Below are positions 61,952 through 64,000 of a DNA stretch of 64,000 nt, piece after piece (positions within the stretch are counted from its first letter, which is position 1; each line of letters opens with the position of its first letter). The notes under the pieces are model-generated. The model had not been told where the DNA came from and searched no databases. It worked only from the letters and a program-made list of their open reading frames with translations. The position numbers and the translations under genes are program-made. The stretch comes from a virus, in the IMG/VR virus record IMGVR_UViG_3300007735_000793, positions 33,067 through 97,066 of that record; one strand, written 5' to 3'.

Positions 61952-62023
61952 CGTCCTGAGTAGGGATCGAACCTACGACCTAACGCTTAACAGGCGTTTG
62001 CTCTACCTCTGAGCTATCAAGAC
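61952..62023 (-). tRNA. tRNA-Asn (GUU)
   Basis: GTCTTGA/TCAGGAC acceptor, G discriminator, loop CTGTTAA (GTT). Confidence 0.93.
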
Positions 62024-62029
62024 AATTTG

Positions 62030-62113
62030 TACCGAAGGCGAGACTCGAACTCGCACTGCTGATATAGCGCTGGTTTCTAAAACCAGTGTGACTACCAATT
62101 CCACCACTTCGGC
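62030..62113 (-). tRNA. tRNA-Leu (UAG)
   Basis: 84 bases with long variable arm; GCCGAAG/CTTCGGT acceptor; loop TTTAGAA (TAG). Followed by a 53-base AT-rich gap without features. Confidence 0.93.
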
Positions 62114-62166
62114 GTAATGTTTGTAAATATACAAAATATTTTTTAATTCTCCAAATTTATTTTTTG

Positions 62167-62253
62167 TGGAAGATATTGGATTCGAACCAATGAGCCGGTT
62201 TCCCGACCAACACCTTAGCAGGGTGCCGCTATAGACCTCTCAGCCAATCTTCC
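62167..62253 (-). tRNA. tRNA-Ser (GCU)
   Basis: 87 bases with long variable arm; GGAAGAT/ATCTTCC acceptor; loop CTGCTAA (GCT). Confidence 0.93.
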
Positions 62254-62256
62254 TTT

Positions 62257-62332
62257 GGGTGATTGATGGGAATCGAACCCATGACCTACTGAACCACAAT
62301 CAGTTGCTCTAACCATCTGAGCTACAACCACC
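62257..62332 (-). tRNA. tRNA-His (GUG)
   Basis: GGTGGTT/AATCACC acceptor, C discriminator as in bacterial tRNA-His, stem ACTGA/TCAGT, loop TTGTGGT (GTG). The -1 base is T, so G-1 is not encoded. Confidence 0.92.
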
Positions 62333-62341
62333 ATAAATACT

Positions 62342-62791
62342 TTATCTACAATGATAATCTGCTGCACGAGTTGCAATTTGAATATCAGGTTTAACATTTA
62401 CTTTATATCCTAATGATACTGCCCACCCCCGTGTCGCTCCTATAAGTTTATTAGATTGAGAAAATTCATCCTGATTATAATCCATATCAATTTCAACTTT
62501 AATATTGATTTGTTGAGTAAACCATTCTGCAACTTCTATTGTACGAGAACATTCATCAAATAATCTTGTAAACATATCTCTAACCAATGGAACTTTTTCT
62601 TTTGTATAGATATAATGAACTCCTCTTACACCAAAACGATATGCTATTACCGTTACATATGATGTTTCCAAACCTACATTTTGAGAATCAGTACCAATAT
62701 GGACTTTTAAATTAGGATGTATTTTCATTATCTCTAAAGTATGTTCGATAACATCTACCACTTTATTGTTTACTGATTTGAACCTTTTCAT
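62342..62791 (-). CDS. YkuK-like (DUF458) RNase H-fold protein
   Basis: A 149-residue protein. KVHIGTDSQN with the acidic pair, YVTVIAYRFGVRGVHYIY, KVPLVRDMFTRLFDECSRTI, EIDMDYNQDEFSQSNKLIGA and RGWAVSLGYKV match the YkuK/DUF458 predicted RNase H-like family. Its substrate is not known. It lies in the middle of the tRNA array, which could point to tRNA processing but may be chance. Confidence 0.82.
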   Translation of the reverse strand: MKRFKSVNNKVVDVIEHTLEIMKIHPNLKVHIGTDSQNVGLETSYVTVIAYRFGVRGVHYIYTKEKVPLVRDMFTRLFDECSRTIEVAEWFTQQINIKVEIDMDYNQDEFSQSNKLIGATRGWAVSLGYKVNVKPDIQIATRAADYHCR

Positions 62792-62817
62792 TTTACTTCT
62801 ATTTTAGAAACTTTTTG

Positions 62818-62888
62818 CATGGGTAGTAGGATTCGAACCCACAACAACGCTTTTGGAGAGCGACATGATACCATTTCACTATACCCAT
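62818..62888 (-). tRNA. tRNA-Trp (CCA)
   Basis: ATGGGTA/TACCCAT acceptor, G discriminator, loop CTCCAAA (CCA). Confidence 0.92.
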
Positions 62889-62898
62889 ATTATCTTTG

Positions 62899-62969
62899 AG
62901 GTACTGATTGGATTTGAACCAATATAAGAGCTTTTGCAGAGCTCCACCTTGCCAGTCGGACACAGTACC
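62899..62969 (-). tRNA. tRNA-Cys (GCA)
   Basis: GGTACTG/CAGTACC acceptor, U discriminator required for Cys, stem GAGCT/AGCTC, loop CTGCAAA. Confidence 0.93.
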
Positions 62970-62975
62970 ATAATG

Positions 62976-63047
62976 TGGCTCTTGAACGATTCGAACGTCC
63001 AATACTTCGTCCGTAGCGAAGAGGTTTATCCATTAGCCTAAAGAGCC
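62976..63047 (-). tRNA. tRNA-Arg (ACG)
   Basis: GGCTCTT/AAGAGCC acceptor, CTTCG/CGAAG stem, loop CTACGGA (ACG). A34 would need deamination by TadA to read CGN. Confidence 0.93.
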
Positions 63048-63052
63048 TTGTG

Positions 63053-63126
63053 TTGGAATAGCCGGATTCGAACCAGCGACCTTTTGAATATCAGTCAAAT
63101 GCTCTAACCAACTGAGCTAAAGGTGT
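63053..63126 (-). tRNA. tRNA-Ile (GAU) with broken acceptor stem, possible pseudogene
   Basis: D arm, anticodon arm (TTTGA/TCAAA, loop CTGATAT, GAT) and T arm are intact. The 3' acceptor strand is TATTCCA but the 5' strand reads ACACCTT, which pairs at only one position. The 5' strand would have to be TGGAATA. Confidence 0.75.
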
Positions 63127-63131
63127 AAATG

Positions 63132-63204
63132 TGACCCCGAACGGAATCGAACCGTTACTCCCCTGGTTAAAAGCCAGGTGCTTTACCAATTAAGCTACGA
63201 AGTC
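63132..63204 (-). tRNA. tRNA-Lys (UUU), 5' end replaced next to HNH gene
   Basis: GACTTCG pairs with CGGGGTC using two G-U wobbles; stem CCTGG/CCAGG, loop CTTTTAA (TTT). The first bases overlap the last codons and stop of the HNH endonuclease gene (stop 63192-63190). A perfectly pairing alternative 5' end lies at 63872-63895. Confidence 0.9.
63181..63204 (-). repeat. tRNA-Lys 5' segment, direct repeat beside HNH gene
   Basis: 24 bases that match 63872-63895 at 19 positions; the two copies flank the HNH endonuclease. Confidence 0.8.
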
Positions 63205-63810
63205 ATATTCTCTTTTCAATCTATGACACCTATTATAGTTTCCGCCTTTAGGTGCTAACCCAACCGAAATAAGAGATTGTCTGAAATTCCACATATTGAG
63301 TAGTAGTGATTCTAATAAAGTTTCATCATTAACTCGCAGTTTTCTTTCTTTTTTATTTCTACCTCGCCATGTAGATGTGAGTGAATGACAATTAGGACAT
63401 AGCATTTCTAAATTATCTCTACAGTTATTAAAGTGATTACCATCTTTATGTTCTAATTCCAAAACTAAAGGAGTATTTAACCACTCATCCAATCCACATT
63501 TATTACATTTTTCATTTTGTTCGTATAATATTCTGGCTCTGAGAGATTCAAAACTTAAATCAGAATAATTGGACTCTAATATATGTTTTTTATGAGCCTC
63601 TCTTTTTGTTTTTGTTATTTTATCAATAATCTCCTTACTTTTCAGAGATTCTCGTTGTTTTATAGCTTTTTCAGAAGTTCTAGCAGCTTTTGATTTTTTT
63701 AATTTATCATTATCCGACCAAATTCTACTATTCCTACAATTCAAAGAGCAATAATTAATCAAACCTTTAGTTGGTTGAAAGTCGATTCCACATTTTTTAC
63801 ATTGTTTCAT
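63190..63810 (-). CDS. HNH homing-type endonuclease
   Basis: Start at ATG 63810 (MKQCKKCGIDFQPTKGLINY). About 206 residues. A zinc-ribbon-like N-terminus (CKKCG, YCSLNC) is followed by a Lys-rich helical linker and an HNH nuclease core: CNKCGLDEW, LELEHKDGNHFNNCRDNLEM and LCPNCHS. The last codons overlap the tRNA-Lys gene by 15 bases. Such free-standing HNH enzymes spread by cutting DNA at their insertion site. The gene is flanked by repeats of the tRNA 5' half. Confidence 0.88.
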   Translation of the reverse strand: MKQCKKCGIDFQPTKGLINYCSLNCRNSRIWSDNDKLKKSKAARTSEKAIKQRESLKSKEIIDKITKTKREAHKKHILESNYSDLSFESLRARILYEQNEKCNKCGLDEWLNTPLVLELEHKDGNHFNNCRDNLEMLCPNCHSLTSTWRGRNKKERKLRVNDETLLESLLLNMWNFRQSLISVGLAPKGGNYNRCHRLKREYDFVA

Positions 63811-63871
63811 AAGTTTTGTTTTAATATAAATATTATGTGGAACTCTCAAATATTAAAAAATTAAAAAATAA

Positions 63872-63895
63872 TTTAACCAATTGAGCTACGGGGTC
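63872..63895 (-). pseudogene. Orphan 5' fragment of tRNA-Lys
   Basis: On the minus strand GACCCCGTAGCTCAATTGG followed by TTAAA, then AT-rich DNA: a complete acceptor 5' strand and D arm with no anticodon arm. GACCCCG is a perfect complement of the CGGGGTC 3' acceptor of the tRNA-Lys at 63132, 660 bases away. It is the remnant of the tRNA before the HNH gene entered. Confidence 0.85.
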
Positions 63896-63900
63896 ATTTG

Positions 63901-63973
63901 TACTCTCGACAGGATTCGAACCTGTAACCTCGATGATATAAGCATCTTGCGCTAACCATTGCGCCACGAGAGC
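63901..63973 (-). tRNA. tRNA-Ile (UAU)
   Basis: GCTCTCG/CGAGAGT acceptor, loop CTTATAT with TAT at 34-36. This decodes AUA, useful in an AT-rich genome and uncommon in bacteria. Confidence 0.85.
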
Positions 63974-63982
63974 ATAATTATG

Positions 63983-64000
63983 AGGAAGAGGTGAGATTCG
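63983..64000 (-). tRNA. tRNA 3' end, cut by window edge
   Basis: Only the 3' acceptor strand (CTCTTCC) and part of the T arm are present. Identity cannot be read. Confidence 0.6.

Noticed and set aside
62215-62397. Open reading frame of 60 codons on the minus strand
   Set aside because: Reads through tRNA-Ser and tRNA-His.
62799-63002. Open reading frame of 67 codons on the minus strand
   Set aside because: Covers tRNA-Trp and tRNA-Cys.
1-64000. CRISPR array
   Set aside because: No regularly spaced identical repeats with unique spacers; the repeats seen are coding modules or tRNAs.

Overview
The window is part of the genome of a large, AT-rich, tailed bacteriophage of the T4-like (contractile-tail) type that infects a member of the Bacteroidota. 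The phage assignment rests on recognisable T4-type homologues: baseplate wedge gp6 and gp25, a gp5-like hub/spike, a gp46/gp47 recombination nuclease, a DnaG/gp61-like primase and a gp55-like late sigma factor. The host assignment rests on a secreted protein with a type IX secretion (T9SS) C-terminal sorting domain, dockerin-like modules of the kind found in Bacteroidota surface proteins, and the general absence of strong Shine-Dalgarno sequences. Every gene I can support is on the minus strand, so transcription runs from high to low coordinates.

Layout from left to right. 1-2516: a nucleotidyltransferase-ligase fusion protein split into two genes by a naturally split intein that sits inside the ligase KxDG active-site motif. 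2534-25929: about 23 kb of tail-fibre/adhesin genes made of shuffled modules (GIGTTTP shaft repeats, SHAEG YadA-like head repeats, dockerin-like modules, delta-60 repeats, shared N-terminal anchors) with duplicated intergenic DNA. 25946-31055: a DNA-metabolism island (fused Mre11-Rad50 protein, primase, Mom-like DNA modification enzyme, T7-type endonuclease I). 31058-44652: baseplate and tail structural genes. 44655-48547: regulatory and accessory genes (late sigma factor, HD hydrolase, ClpP-like protease, membrane proteins). 48750-52051: UvsE endonuclease, an Asp/Asn-tRNA-synthetase-like enzyme, an adenylosuccinate-synthetase (PurA/PurZ) family enzyme and a small heat shock protein. 52163-61055: small unknown genes with auxiliary metabolic genes (hotdog thioesterase, methyltransferase, dCMP deaminase, RpiB), a small lipoprotein and the T9SS-tagged secreted beta-helix protein. 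61106-64000: a dense tRNA array interrupted by a YkuK-like gene and an HNH endonuclease. Twenty-one tRNA genes are readable over the window plus one cut by the right edge.

How the genes fit together: the structural blocks build a contractile tail with a very elaborate, recombining set of host-recognition fibres. The nuclease/primase/endonuclease I genes serve recombination-dependent replication and host DNA breakdown. Mom-like and PurA/PurZ-like proteins hint that the genome may carry modified bases. The tRNAs, dCMP deaminase, RpiB and NMN-adenylyltransferase-like protein supply translation, nucleotide and NAD needs. The most unusual items are the split intein in a ligase catalytic motif, the phage gene with a T9SS sorting domain, and an HNH endonuclease that has replaced the 5' part of a tRNA-Lys gene and left the old 5' part behind. 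No gap longer than about 300 bases is without a feature. All functional calls are from reading motifs; no database search was possible.
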